Source: Chrysomallon squamiferum (taxonomy: Eukaryota > Mollusca > Gastropoda > Neomphalida > Peltospiridae). Taken from it: DNA of 64,000 nucleotides. A program made the translations under genes and the position numbers. The stretch covers positions 33,796,938-33,860,937 of the forward strand of contig CM022670.1 in NCBI GenBank assembly GCA_012295275.1. Reading direction: 5' to 3'. Of the stretch, positions 45,499 to 58,755 are shown piece by piece. The notes beneath the pieces were generated by a model. It made no database searches and had not been told where the DNA came from. It worked only from the letters and a program-made list of their open reading frames with translations. Position 1 is the stretch's first letter, and every line of letters begins with the position of its first letter.

Positions 45499-48400
45499 CA
45501 CACAGACATACACACACATATCACTGTTTACAGAAATATTTATGTTGATTCTTTATGATTAATTATACTTACTGCATTGACGGCAGGAGGTAACAGTGAG
45601 GCAGAGATTGCCACACCTACAAGAGATCCTGCATTACCTCCCAGAACTGACAGAGCCACCCCTGCTCCTGATGGTAAAGCAATAAGTGCACCAGACCAAA
45701 GTCTTCTCAACTGCCCTCTGTGAACAAACATTTACATGTACAATCCACCAATACACACATGGTTTTTATTTTAGGAATCTTGACTATATAATATTTTATT
45801 GCTCAAAATATAAGGATATATTAATATTAGAAAAATATATTTTTTTCTTTGTGTTATTAATATATTTTTAATTTTCAATGAATATCTGATACATGAAACA
45901 TCAATTTAATTATTTAAAAACTATTTTCTATTGAAATAAATAAATAGATAAAAATTAAAATCTAAAAATAAAAACATTCTGAACTATCACCTTGTAGACA
46001 TTTCACTGGTTGGCCATGCTACAGTACTTCCCCATATAGCTCCCTTCAAACCTACAGCTCCAGTCACCAAGCCAAAGAGAAAACCTACAAGTGTAACATC
46101 AAAATGTTATTCAACGTACTAGTTATTAACTTTGATATAAATATCACTCAGCATACAGCCTATTAAAACATGATAAAAATAAATATAGCAAAATATTTAC
46201 TAATAAAAAATAACTGACAGAAAAGCTGAATCATTAAATCAAGAATAATTTACTTTCAAAAGCCTGGAATATCTTTTAACCAAAATGTATCATTGACAGC
46301 ATGAACCAACCATTTTAACACAACCTGATGATTGTTTTACTTACTAATAATAAATTTTCTTTTTTAACAAAATAAGAAACCTGGAAAATACATAGAGGCT
46401 GACAATGTCCCTTACATCATCAGTCTTCTACTAAATATGTGTTTTTAAAATCTCAGTTCATGAATGAATGAAGGGATAAATGAATAAATAAATGAAAATT
46501 TGAAAACCTATTATTTTAATATTAACAGATATAAGGTGTTAACTGTATTGCTGATGTTGTTGGAGAGAAACTGATTAATAGCTAGCACTTTTTTCAATAC
46601 AACATATCTAATAATACACTTGTGGAGACCAATAAGGATCGATCTTGCATTCTATCATGCACAAGGGCACCAACTTACCAATAACAACACAGATACCAAG
46701 ACCAATTAATTCTGACTTCAAGCCAAGATTTCTCAGTTCAGTGTTATTGATTCTGCTTCCAAATACACCAGCGAGAATCGGCCCCTGTGTTAAACACAAG
46801 TGAATATGTAAATTTACTTTCCTACCTTTTTGTAAATAGTAATGCATATTGTACTTCAAAAACATATAAATTTTCACACATAGCAGATTTTTTTTTATGT
46901 TCTAAATGTAAATATGTAAATAAGGAAATAAATTATATAAATTTATTAAATAAATTATATAAATTTATTAAATAAATTCCATGTTAATATATACGTTTTA
47001 AAAAAAAAAAAAAAAATCACTAATGAGCAAGTTTAATGTGTAATTATATATTGATTTTTAACAAATCAAACAAAATATATGATTATATCTTTAAATTAAC
47101 ATCAGATTATATTCAAACAAATCTAATACTTTCTTTAATTTCTTTAAAAACTTTTCAAAATTAAAATGGTGAAGTTATTGAGATGGAGTGTGAACAGCAA
47201 CACTTAATATACAGTTATTATAATTAAATTTTAAAAAGCAAAAATTGAAAAATAATTTTATTAAAGCTATATCAACAAAGCTGTGTAAATACTTTGCATT
47301 ATGAACCTGAAAAATGATCATGTTCAATTCTTAAACAATGAGAAAAATAAAACAAAACAGAATAAGAAAGAAAAATAATAATAAAAAGAAAGAATAAATA
47401 CATAAATAATAAAACAACAGAAACACATTATTCATAAAATGGTACTAAAATAAACGACAACAAACTTTCATACTTGCTCTGTGAATATATGGTCTGAAAT
47501 ACATCAGTAATAGAAAATGTAATTTTGTTAATTATTACTTTATATTTTCATATAGTTTGTATGAAATATTAAATTTACATATAAAATTATAAAATTAAAA
47601 TAAACCATTTATGCCCAGCAGCATGAACAAAAATAAATTTACAAATAATAATTTTAAAAAAATCCAGTGGTTGTACAACAAGCCAGTCATAAATATATAC
47701 CAAAATTACTGAATTTGGGGTAAATAAAAAAGTTTGATACCCAAAACTCTGTTGCTGAGATACTGATTGAAAATGTTAAAGCAAATTAGTTTAGTTAAAT
47801 TATTTAAAAGAACTGGCATGATTGATATATTATTAAACATCCTTATAATAATGCTTATTTTAAAACTAAAAATTCTGCTGTCAGTAACAATACTAAAAAG
47901 GTGATACATACAGTCAGTCACACAAATAGATTTTAAACACTGAATAACATTTTTACTTATTAGTTAACATAAATTGATTTTACCCTTTATTATTATTATT
48001 TAGTTGTTACTGGCACACACACACACAGAAATAAATAATACTAATAATACTAATAATAACAATAATAAAAAAATTTTAAAATTAAAAATTAAAATGTAAA
48101 TAAATCTATAAATATTGTTAAGTATGAAAAATATCTGAAATCACTGAACATATGCAGTAACATTTTAATACAACATTCTATCATCTAAGATAAAAATATA
48201 AAAACAACAGCAACAAAAAAAATGCACAATTATCACCACACAAAATAATGACAAAACAAAATGAGTGTCTCTAGCATTTTAAACTACAATTGTGCTGCTG
48301 GTTTCCAACTCTGTGAGTAACTACATTTATAAAAAAAATTAAAATAAATAAAACAGTCTAATTAGGTGTGTGACAGTAAAACCATTGCATCAATTTCAGT

Positions 48401-51400
48401 GACATTATTAACTGCTGCTGGTAAAACCAGGGTTGGGAATACTGTTAAAACAAAACAAAGAGGAATGAAAATAAACCTACCATAAGTGGAGATATCAGCA
48501 TGCTAGCCACAAGCACCACTGAACTGTTCTCTGCTAGCCCCATTCCAGCTATTAAACTAAAACAATCAAAAACAAAATACCACATGAAAATTAGTACAAG
48601 AAAAATCATATATTCATTTTTCAATTTTGAAGCAAAACCAAAGATAAATATTTTTCAAGTGATCTACAGCATGAAAATCTGTATAAACTCCAAAAGTCAG
48701 TTGAGCAAAATATGTTTATTTTTAAATTTCAGAGAAAAATCAAAGTGAAATTTTATTCACGTGATCTTTAATTTCAAAATCAATATAAAATATACTGAGT
48801 TCTTAGAGCAACTATAATGTGGGCACTTATATACATTCATTACCCACAGTCACATATTTGGATAATTGTAATAAATGCCTAAAGATGAAAACAGAAATAA
48901 TTAATGCTGCTATTTTGTTTTGAGCGTAACTGCAGATGTTTCTAATTACTAAATGTTCATTAGAATTATATCTGTTTTACCTTGCTAAAATTATAAGCAT
49001 CAGGTAATCAAAGGTAAACTGTGCATTGCTTTGTACTGATTCTATCACCTGAAAATGATATTTCAAAAACCCAGTAAAACCCACTTTTGCATTTCAATAT
49101 CGTCTCTTATTATCTTCTCAATTTCTTTATTTAAAATAATTATATATTTATTTTATTTTTTCATAATGTTTGAAACACAATATAAGCAATATTATAATTC
49201 AGTGCATTTCATCTCAATTCATTCACTTTTGAAGTTCTGCTCTTTTTTTATTGCTTTTTTTATTTTCAAACTAATAATTTGTTTATGATTATCTAATAAC
49301 CTCTTTATAAAAATCTGATATATAACATAATTATTAATCCATTTTGAATATGAAACACTAATTTAGCAGTGTTAATGAATTAGTTCTTTATAGTAAAATA
49401 ATAATTAGAATAATCACCTGGCAAACAACCAAACGAGACTTGATTGATTTCTGAAATTCACTTTTGTTTTCTTCTGCCAATACTTCTAAATCACTGCAAA
49501 TAAAACACAGCATAGGAAACACCTATGTACTTTAAAAGAAAACAAAAGAAAAAAAGGTTAAAGAAAATGGAAATAAAATTCTTAAAGTCTTAGTTTGTGT
49601 GTCAGCAATTACAAATATTAATTTTAAACCTTATTATATTAGTTTTTTTTAAATAATAATTTTAAATTTTTTGAATTGTTTGAATTGTTTTCAACATGCA
49701 CTAATTTATACATATTATTTTAACCCAGTTCAAAAGAGAGCTAAGAATTCTGAAAATATAACTGACTAGTGGTACATTTTCTCATGTTGAGTCTGCAAAA
49801 AACCTAATGTATGTGCATTTCTCTAACTGGTGCAGTCTACTATTAGTTTCAGAACAAAACTTACACTGAAGGTCTATTCAAATCATAATCTTCATCTTTT
49901 TCAGTTTCTGCTTCCTTAACTATGTTGACTGAACTTGGAAAAACACTGAAAGAAAGTCTGAGAATTATTCTTCAATGGTGACAATATCGCAGAATGGATA
50001 TAAATAACAAGACATCTTGATTAGAAGGGCATCATGATTTGGTTTGTCAGAAATTTTACAGAAAAAAATAAAACCCAAATATAAATTCCTAATAAACAAA
50101 TGTTGGATTTTAAAAAAAAAAGTATTTTAAATCAACTGACAACACACAATGGTCACAAACCACACAATGTAAATGAACAGAATTTTATTTTTCCCTTTGC
50201 CAAAGTGTTCTCCCCTCTTGTGCCAGGTTTTAGGAAGACTGTTGTCCCAGCTACCCTCCTGAGTTCTATGACCACATAACACAGTGTAATGAAACAGACC
50301 GATAGTAATAAACAAACTGGATCCCATTTTTTAAACAAATTATTTTTTTAAACTAATATGAAAACTACATTGGGCAAAATTATAAAACTTCAAACTGAAC
50401 TGAAAAATTTAGATAACTTTCTGATTCATGCTGTATCAAAATTTATGAAATGTATCATTTAATAAAATCTCTTATAACAATCCTTGGTGCATATTATAAC
50501 TATGGAAGAAGTCTATGCTTTTTTAAAATCCTTGAAATATGCTAGGTAACAGAATCCCTTGCAACATTAAAAGTAGTAATTTCTTTGGTGATGATGATGA
50601 TGATGTTGATGACGCATTAAAATCCTTGGCATAAGCTACATAACAAAAGCATTATCTTTATTACAATCGTTGCTGTATGAAAATGCTTTCAGGGATCTTA
50701 AAACAGCAGAGACTTTTGTTTTATAGCATGTTTCAAGGATGAAGAATGTTAAAACAAACATCCATTCATTTGTTTTGTTATAAAACTAACCAGAGTGATG
50801 ATCCAGCAATTCGTCCAACCCCAACTTTTGTCAGAGCCTCCAGGATCTGTTCACAGCGCTTACCAGACTCCTGGATGAAAGTCACCTGTGAAATTAAAAC
50901 AAAGTAACAGACAAAAATACTGAATGATAACCAATGGTTTATATTTGTAACAAATATTTACATAATGACAATTTTCCTGATGCAGCTGAAAATGCTAAAA
51001 TATATGATAATTTTATAGCAAATGCAATGGTGTGGATGATGAACACTGATTTGGTGGCAGACTTCTTGCTGTGGAAATGGGTCTTTGTAATTTTATTAAC
51101 ATCATGATTTCCCACATTTGGAAGGTCCAGAAAACCTGGCTGAAACAGTTAACCCTAGATTCCTTCTTTAAAAATGTTAAAAAAGATCCCATGGACAAAC
51201 TGCTTCTAAAAAAGGTTTTGACAGATGACTCCCTCTACCACCTCTTCTCAGTAATTCTCTCCTCCACTTCCCTCTGCCTCTTGACATGCATGATGAACAA
51301 TATTAAAATAAGACAAAGAAAAGTAGGATTTTTTCAAAAAATATTTTTTGTTCAAATTTATTATTAATTATTACAAATATTCTTTATTTCAGGAGTTAAA

Positions 51401-53457
51401 TGTATACTTTCACACATTTGTTTTGCACTTTTTTTTTACAGTTTTATGTTATTTTGTTTTCATTGTTAAGTGAGAAAGAAGTTACTCCTATTTATATGTA
51501 TTTCAGTGATTGCTTTAACAAATGAACACTATAAATAGAAATTGAGGTGCTAAAGCCAATTAGATTCGTTAAAACAATTTATATTTTAAGTATTTTAGAG
51601 ATGTATATTGTCTAAAAAATTCTCTTACCAAACTGCATGTTAGTAATTATTTTTGTCCTTTGCAATTAAAACAGTTCATATTTCAAGGCAGCTTAGTTTG
51701 TAAATAACTTAGGACTATGTTCATATTTTATAATAAATGTTGATGGTCCATTATTTGAAAACCTTTTGTGTATATAAAACATTACTTGCATTTATTGTGT
51801 ACAGATTTATTTAATATTGCAGATATATTACAAATTTTACTGAATGCTTTTCTTACAAATAAACCATGTAAGCTGTATAAAATCAGTGTCTGAGGTTTTT
51901 TAATAGTGGACAGTTGACCAGAATTAAAAATATTAAACATAAATGTAATGTATAGGTTTCAATTTATATTTCAAATATTTTACAGAAAATTTCTTTAATT
52001 TTATTATTTGTATTTACAGATTGTAAAATCTAATTGTATGAGTAAAGTTATTTAACAAATACATTAATGTTACTGTCTATAAATAAGCATTGCAGAAATT
52101 TCTTAACTATGGAAAAAAAAAAGTTTAAAACATCAGTGTTTAAAAAACAATATTTTAAATCAAAAAGTGAATTACCTGGTGTAAAGAGTTGTCATATGTC
52201 TTCTGCCACACTGCGTTCTTGACATTCAGTTGTGTCAGGGTATCAATAACATCCTGAAGGGTGTTAAGAAATATCTGTTAAAATGTATCAGTGATGATAC
52301 AAACAGTCTAAGCATATCAAAGGTTCAAATGTACAATTTTGTGCAGCTCCAAGTATACCTTTGGGGTTACAAATATAGAGCATAATACTAATTTTGCATG
52401 CTCCCAAGTATATTACTGGAGTTACAAATATATAGCTTAAACATATTTTGTTTACTTTAAAACAGAACTTTTGTGTTGAAAATGTACAAAATCTTTATTT
52501 TTAATTTATTGTTTTATTTCTGTTTTTTTCTTTTTTAAACAGTGATGAGGGGATAATTAATACAATTTTTTTTTCTAACCTGTTTGAGTGAATGAACTGA
52601 AAGAAAACGTTTCAAGTCTGGTTCTTGTGCTGCTGATATACTGGGTTGTTCTCCACTATTATCAGGGTTGTTATTCGTAGTCACCTCACTTTCTCCACTG
52701 CTAGTGCCAGTTTTAACATCTTCACAACTTGCAATTCCACTGTTGCCGTTTGAAGCTGTTGTTTGCCTTTCTGTAGCATTATGAAGTAGAAATACATTTA
52801 CGTCTCTTACATGGTTGTCAGAATCTGGAGTTTCTGGGACAGCATCCGTTTCACAGTCATTGTCTAAAATTAAAAATATATAGAACTTTATATATGTGTA
52901 TGTGTGTGTGTGGTTATTTTGTAAAATGGATTCAATTAATAATTTCATTTATCTAATATTACTCTCAAATTAATTTTGTTTTAGTTTCATTTACCTGAAT
53001 TATTTGTCACTGCATCATCATCATCATCATTATTATTATTATTAAAGGCCTATTAAAATAGTATATGACATAAAACCAATCTACATTATAAAATTTGCAA
53101 AATTTATTAACTTTAGGTTTAAATTAAAATGATCGTAACATTAATTTAATATTATTTTTTGTGTTCATCCTTTCTCCCTGTCTCTTTCATGCTTGCACTT
53201 CCAATTAATCAGCGAGATGTCATGTAACAAAACTAAAGAAAGAAAGAAGAAGTAATAATAACAATTAAAATATTGTCAACAACGTCAATTATTATATTAA
53301 TCAGAACTCATGTACTTTCGATTTATAAATTACCCTCGTTGTTGTCATTATTGTGACGATCGGTTTCATTATATTTCTGTTCTGGTGGTCCCTGTTGAGT
53401 TTCGTTAATAACATCTTCGTTTGTGACATACACAACAAACAAAACATAACCTGACAT
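41349..53457 (-). CDS. DUF389 multipass membrane protein, 18 exons, 771 aa
   Basis: The function of this family is unknown. Exons in coding order: 53334-53457, 52580-52863, 52176-52253, 50791-50885, 49865-49945, 49418-49493, 48981-49048, 48481-48556, 46679-46784, 45991-46084, 45573-45717, 45104-45178, 44546-44746, 44101-44163, 43604-43684, 43219-43425, 42237-42302 and 41349-41744 (stop). They total 2316 nt, all GT-AG and in phase. A short N-terminal strand (MSGYVLFVVYVTNEDV) is followed by an acidic, Asn/Ser-rich disordered insert (about 30-120). Next comes a soluble region with VGVGRIAGSSL. The hydrophobic DUF389 core (about 255-435) has the hallmark ISPLMGPILAGVFG and SGAGVALSVLGGNAGSLVGV then SLLPPAVNA. 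A loop with three N-glycosylation sequons precedes a final helix (472-501). The 270-residue tail holds a Cys cluster (CCSC), then charged and Pro/Gln-rich sequence. DUF389 is mostly prokaryotic. Confidence 0.88.
42390..42462 (-). pseudogene. Relic duplicate of DUF389-gene exon 17
   Basis: About 150 bp upstream of exon 17 lies a decayed copy of its 5' part. TTAGCTTTGCTCAAGTTACT matches TCATAGCTTTGCTCCAGCTC of the true exon, including the acceptor side. In the exon frame the copy contains two stop codons, so it cannot be an alternative coding exon. Confidence 0.55.
42472..42563. repeat. Two-copy tandem duplication with AAT arrays
   Basis: ACAAATAACATATGTAAGTA plus an AAT array occurs twice in direct succession. 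The Asn-rich frame through it is a product of the repeat. Confidence 0.8.
45461..45513. repeat. (CA)n microsatellite
   Basis: A CA array with one interruption, in intron 11 of the DUF389 gene. Confidence 0.9.
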
Positions 53458-53516
53458 ATTAAATATAATGTGAAACCTGCTTGTACAAAATACAGGAAGT
53501 AGAATTATTTTCTTTT

Positions 53517-53531
53517 TCTCGGCTGATTTCG
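53517..53531 (-). promoter_or_regulatory. GC-rich motif upstream of DUF389 gene, shared with SLC30A7
   Basis: On the minus strand this reads CGAAATCAGCCGAGA, 60 bp upstream of the start codon. It differs by one base from each arm of the hairpin upstream of SLC30A7, and the match extends to about 21 bp with the left arm. A 15-bp match of this GC content is improbable by chance in DNA this AT-rich. Confidence 0.5.
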
Positions 53532-53911
53532 TAATCCTTCGCCGTTTTCAGTTTCTTTACAGGTTTTAGGCAGATGTTGTGTCTAATTGTCTAGGTTTTT
53601 TTTCTTTTTTCCGTTATTCTTTACAATGATCTAACTAACTAACTAAACTATTAAATTCACTGAGATTTATTTTAATTCATAACATAGTAACAACTAACAT
53701 ATGCAATCTTTTTTTTATTCATTTAGAATTATGAAGTATAAACACACATGCAATTACAAGTACTCGAAACTAAATACAATAAATAAATAAATAAATAAAA
53801 ATCTATTAATCAATAAAATAAAATTAATTAGTCAAAAAGGGACAGACCGTTGACAACTAAAAGGGAGGACTTCAAAATGTTTTATCCGCTTTATTTATTT
53901 ATTTGTTGTTG

Positions 53912-53916
<5 letters not shown>

Positions 53917-53970
<54 letters not shown>
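53917..53970. repeat. (TTA)n microsatellite
   Basis: An uninterrupted array of about 18 TTA units, preceded by a short GTT run. Confidence 0.95.
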
Positions 53971-53972
<2 letters not shown>

Positions 53973-54179
53973 AGGCTACACATCTAAATCTGACACCGTG
54001 ATGTGGAACAATTATTCTTTAAAGACTGCAACATTTGTTTTTTCTCTCTGGGAAGGCTGAATAAAACAGAATCATCTGTTTCTATTCATAACATTTCTCA
54101 ACCCAACTAGTGCCCCATATATCTCAGTGGCTATTTCTCCCACTTCCCTCTTGATCTCTACCTGAATTTGTTTGGATGC

Positions 54180-54690
54180 ATTACGTACACTTTTTAAGTT
54201 TTATGTGCATATATATACAACTGATGACGAATATAATACTTATTGCATTTCATTTTTTAATTTAAGAAACAAAACAAAAAAATACACAAACATTTTTGAG
54301 TGCATATTCTTCAAAGAACAGTATGTGGTATCTACACTTTTCAAATTTTAAGTATATATCATTATATGCCTACATTTGATGGTGAACCTAATAAGTTTTC
54401 CACTTTTCTAAATGTTTATATTTTAAATGTTTTTTGTTTTTTTTAATAATATATTCTTCAAAGTACAGTGTGAGGTATCTACCCGTAACAAATTTTAAAT
54501 GTATACAGTTTATTGTGAATAGAACTGTTTCTAAATTTTCAACTTTTTATCTTTTATTATTATTTTTTTAATTTAATGTATATTCTTTAGAGTACAGTAA
54601 GGGGTATGAATAGAACACTTTTTAAGTTTCAGGTATTAAACTGATTGTAAATATAATCATTTTTGAAAATTAACTTTTGTATTTTTTGTT
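54180..54690. repeat. Degenerate tandem repeat, about 135 bp unit
   Basis: Blocks beginning TATTCTTCAAAG then ACAGTATGTGGTATCTACAC recur at about 54307, 54449 and 54581, with a partial fourth copy to the left. Each is followed by TTTTAAGT- or TTTTAAAT-like sequence and a T-rich tail. Confidence 0.7.
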
Positions 54691-55197
54691 TTTGTTTTGT
54701 TATATACACTTACCAATTTGAAATATATGCATTAAATGAATTAACCAATCAAAACAAACATTTTATGTGTGTGTATATATATATAAATAACTCTTTATTA
54801 AATTGAAAGACTTTTGTATTAAACATCAATAAACATGAAAATAAAAACATTTTTCCATTAAATATACTTTAAAACAAAATGAGAAAATCATGTATTATGT
54901 CCTGCACAGAAATTGATACTGTATATATATATATTTAGTTTCAGTCTTTGTTTTATTCTAAGCTATAAAATATAACAAACCTTATTTAAATATTTGCCTT
55001 TAGTAACATTATAAAATATATGTTTTTCAAAAATCATGAGTTTTAATTTTTAATATTATGCACAGTTAAAATTCATATAAATTACTGAATAATTATTACA
55101 CAAATAAACTTTATAATTTATTAATTTATAAAATACAAAAGTCAAATTCATTACTGTTGCATATTAATAAAACAATGTTTGAGCCAGGTAAAAGAAA

Positions 55198-57776
55198 TCA
55201 TTTCTTTTTATCAACTAATGCTTTCAGTTTGCTTTTGTCAGTGGCAACACAAGTTATTTCATCCAATGCTTTTTCATCCTGCACTATGAATTTAAGAGTA
55301 TTTCCATCAATACCTCGCTCTTCAATTTTCGTTATGGTTGTTGTATCCATAAATTTCTTGTTTTTCAGTAGATCAATTAGCTGGCTTACTGTTAAGTCAG
55401 TCACAACTGAAAGAACATTTGAAGAAAAAATACTGTTTAGTCTGTTATTTTTTTCCACTATAAAAAAATAAATAATATTCACACTAATTATATTTTTGCT
55501 GTCCAAAGTAAAAAGAAGTAATGTTCAGACTAATTTTTAAATGTTTTTTAATTCATTGGGTTGGAACAAAAAGGCCTGTAGTGTTTTTTCAATAGGCCAC
55601 TTTAGACCATGTGATCACATTTCTGACATGACTGGAATATATTCTGAAGTATGAACAAATCAGTATATATGTGACTGAATAAATCTATGTGGAAAACTAT
55701 ATATTGTCTTTGAATTTTAGTTTAAAAATGCTATGAACTTTTATGCCAACCCAATTATTATTATCATTACAACATGTCTTCAGATTAAGAAACAATCTGT
55801 CATTCAATTATGTCAAACTTCGAAAAATGTAAACATACACAAATGCTGATTTTTTAAAACATTATCCAGTAAAATATTATTAAAATGAATTTATGTATGC
55901 ATATATTTATTGAAATAAAATAAAATTAAAAAAAACCACACCCGACTGCTTTTCGTGAGCTTTCTGTTGTTTTGCTTCTTCTTTGTCATCACCATATGCT
56001 GAAAATCCACAAAATTTTGTTTAAAAGGAACAGATGAAACATCTACTAAATGCCAACAAATAAAGAGTGATAAAGCTGGAATTTGGAATGAATCAACTGA
56101 ACTTGTGTGGCATATTTTAATATTACAAATACTCCCTGGTGTTCCCACTGAACTAATTTCCTGTTCCAGACACTGACAGAATCTGTGATAGGTGGTTTAT
56201 ACCTAAAACTAACTTCCATTATAAAACTTATTTTTCATACACAGATAAAGCCTGTCAGTAATGGCCACTCAAGGAACCACTCATAAGTGGATGCCATAGA
56301 GCTAAAACCCATAATAAAATACAATATGGCTGTTATAGGCAGGAGAAGATGGCCAGGACAAGTCTGACTGTGTGTGTATGGTTGTATAGGTGTATGTCAT
56401 ATACAGATAGATAGATAAGTATACATCTGAATAATATGAATTTGGCTATTAACTAATCAGTTAACTGCAGTAAAACTTTTAAGAATAAAATCATTTAATA
56501 TTAATAATTAATCAATAAATTTACTTAAAAAACCATCAAAAAAAACAAATTAGTAATGAATGTTACTGTTAAAACACAGATTAAAACACAGCGCTGGCTT
56601 GTCTTTAAAAAGCTCTGGTTTGTACATTCCTGTCAAGTGGGAAGACACATGTAAAATATCCCTTGCTGAAAATCATTAAAAGCATGTTATTGATTAAAGA
56701 TGCAACCATTTATTCAATAGAAATAATGTTCAAACCTATAATAATTGTATTGTTGGAACATTGACCTCCTGCAGCAACCACTCCCTTACAATTGATTAAT
56801 GTCGTTACTCTTTTACCAGTGTCCTCTCCAGCATCACATACCGGTCCTTCTTCTACATTAATATTAAATAATTTATTAATGAAAGGATATAAATGAAGGG
56901 ATATAAATGAAAGTATGTATTGGTTCACTAAAGACAACAAAATAAAAGATGTTACCTTTTTTTTTTGGATTATATCTCCAACAGAGTTAACAAAGCTTTT
57001 CTTTTTTAAATAAGAGTGATAAGATACTGAAATAATCCCAGTGGAATAAATGATTTTGTAATATAATAAACTTAATGTTGACCTTCACTTCAATGACCCA
57101 CGAACTAAACTCAGTAATTTCAGTTAATGTTTTATGTCAAAGTGTTCAAGTAGATGTTAGAAAAAGGAAGAACTCAAGGAGAAAAAGCTAGCCAAAAGAA
57201 GAAGAAGCAAACCAAGCTGGAAGAGCTGACTCCAGACTTCAAGCCATGACTCAAGAGTCCTAGCAACAGATTTTTTAAATACGTGATAATCTTGAAAAGA
57301 ATTAAGATTTTCAAAATTTAAGGACATATAAATATCTGTATTGTGTCGACTATGTGGATAGTGCTTTTAATTTCATAATAATAAATTAAGTTTAAAAATG
57401 AATGAAAATACCCGTACTTTTAAAATATATAATTGTATTTTTTATTTGCTTTTCTTTTGAAATAGTGTTTTGTCTATTATTTTTTCCCAGGATATAACAA
57501 TAAATAATATTCAGACTAATTATATTTTTGCAGCGTAAATTAAAAACAAATAATGATCAGACTAAATTTTAAATGTTTTTTTAATTTATCAGATTGGAAC
57601 AAAAAGACTGTAATGTTATTTTACAATAGGTGGCTTTGGAGTATGTGATTAAATTTCAGACATGACTGGAATATATTCTGAAAAATGAACACATATGTGG
57701 TTGAATAAATCTGTGTGCAAAACTATATATTGTTCTTCAGTTAAAAACAATTTTAAAATGTTTAGTTCCAACCCAA

Positions 57777-57820
<44 letters not shown>

Positions 57821-58719
57821 TAATTTTTTTTTGTTTTATTTTTTATATACATTATTTAAGAAAACTGATGTTCAAATTAATTTTGTTTTAATATTACAAG
57901 CTGTAAGTATAACCTTGCTCCAGATAAAGTGAACAAAACAATCTGTCATTTAATTATGTCAGACAATAACAAACTTCAAGAAAAGTAAACATACAGATGT
58001 GTTTGTTTTTCAAAACATTACCGAGTAAACTTTATTAAAATGATTTTATGTGTGCCTATGATTTTTTAAATAAAGTAAAATTTAAAAACACACACACCCG
58101 ATTGTTTTTCGTCAGCTTTCTCTTGCTGTGCGTCTCCTTGAGAGATTCCAGCATTCTGTTTCTTCTTGGATTTAAAATCACTCTGTACTCTGTCACCATC
58201 ATCCTCTGAAAATCCATAAAATCTTGTTTAAAAGGAACAGATAAAAACATTTAATAAATGCCAACAAACAAAGAGTGATAAAACTGGAATTCGGAATGAA
58301 TAGACAGAATTTGTGTGGCATAATTAAATATGACAAATACTCCTTGGTGCTCTCACTGGAGTAATTTCCTGTTCCAGACCCTGACAGAATTTGTGGTAGG
58401 TGGCTTATACCTAAAACTAACTACCATTATAAAACTTATTTTTCATACACAGATCAAGCCTGTCAGTGATGGCCACTCAAGGAAGTACTTTGAAAATACA
58501 TAATGGTATTGTTCATTTTGAAATACTGTTTAGTCTAATATATTTTTCCAGTATAAAATAGTAAATAACATTCAGACTAATAATTATTTTTGCAGTGTAA
58601 ATTAAAAACAAATAATGTTCAGACTAATTTTTAAATTTTTTAATTTATCAGGTTGGATCAAAAAATTCTTCAGTGTCTTTTTTCAACAGGTCTCTTTGCA
58701 GTGGAATATATTCTGGAAA

Positions 58720-58755
<36 letters not shown>

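Larger units (their letters stand above)
53458..55197. other. Intergenic region between DUF389 and SAM genes
   Basis: The left edge is the DUF389 upstream region with the shared motif and an ETS-like AGGAAGT near 53494. A TTA array and a degenerate tandem repeat occupy the middle. The right part is 3' flank of the SAM gene, a section of which reappears at 59304-59475. No coding exon is seen. Confidence 0.6.
57405..58483. repeat. Segmental duplication unit 2
   Basis: Contains exon 5 of the SAM gene and a MITE copy. It ends at GGCCACTCAAGGAAGTAC and lacks the exon-6-bearing part present in unit 1, so it is a deleted or shorter copy. Its exon is longer than the homologous exons 4 and 7. Confidence 0.8.

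Noticed and set aside
48365-48450. Minus-strand frame reading VLPAAVNN, like the LLPPAVNA end of DUF389 exon 11
   Set aside because: It lies between exons 8 and 9, out of protein order, the similarity covers only a few residues and no splice sites fit.
52998-53052. Possible extra exon of the DUF389 gene encoding Asn and Asp runs
   Set aside because: It has an acceptor and a good donor, but joining it after exon 1 (phase 1) gives an immediate stop; exon 1 joins 52580-52863 directly in frame. It is an ATT/ATG trinucleotide repeat.
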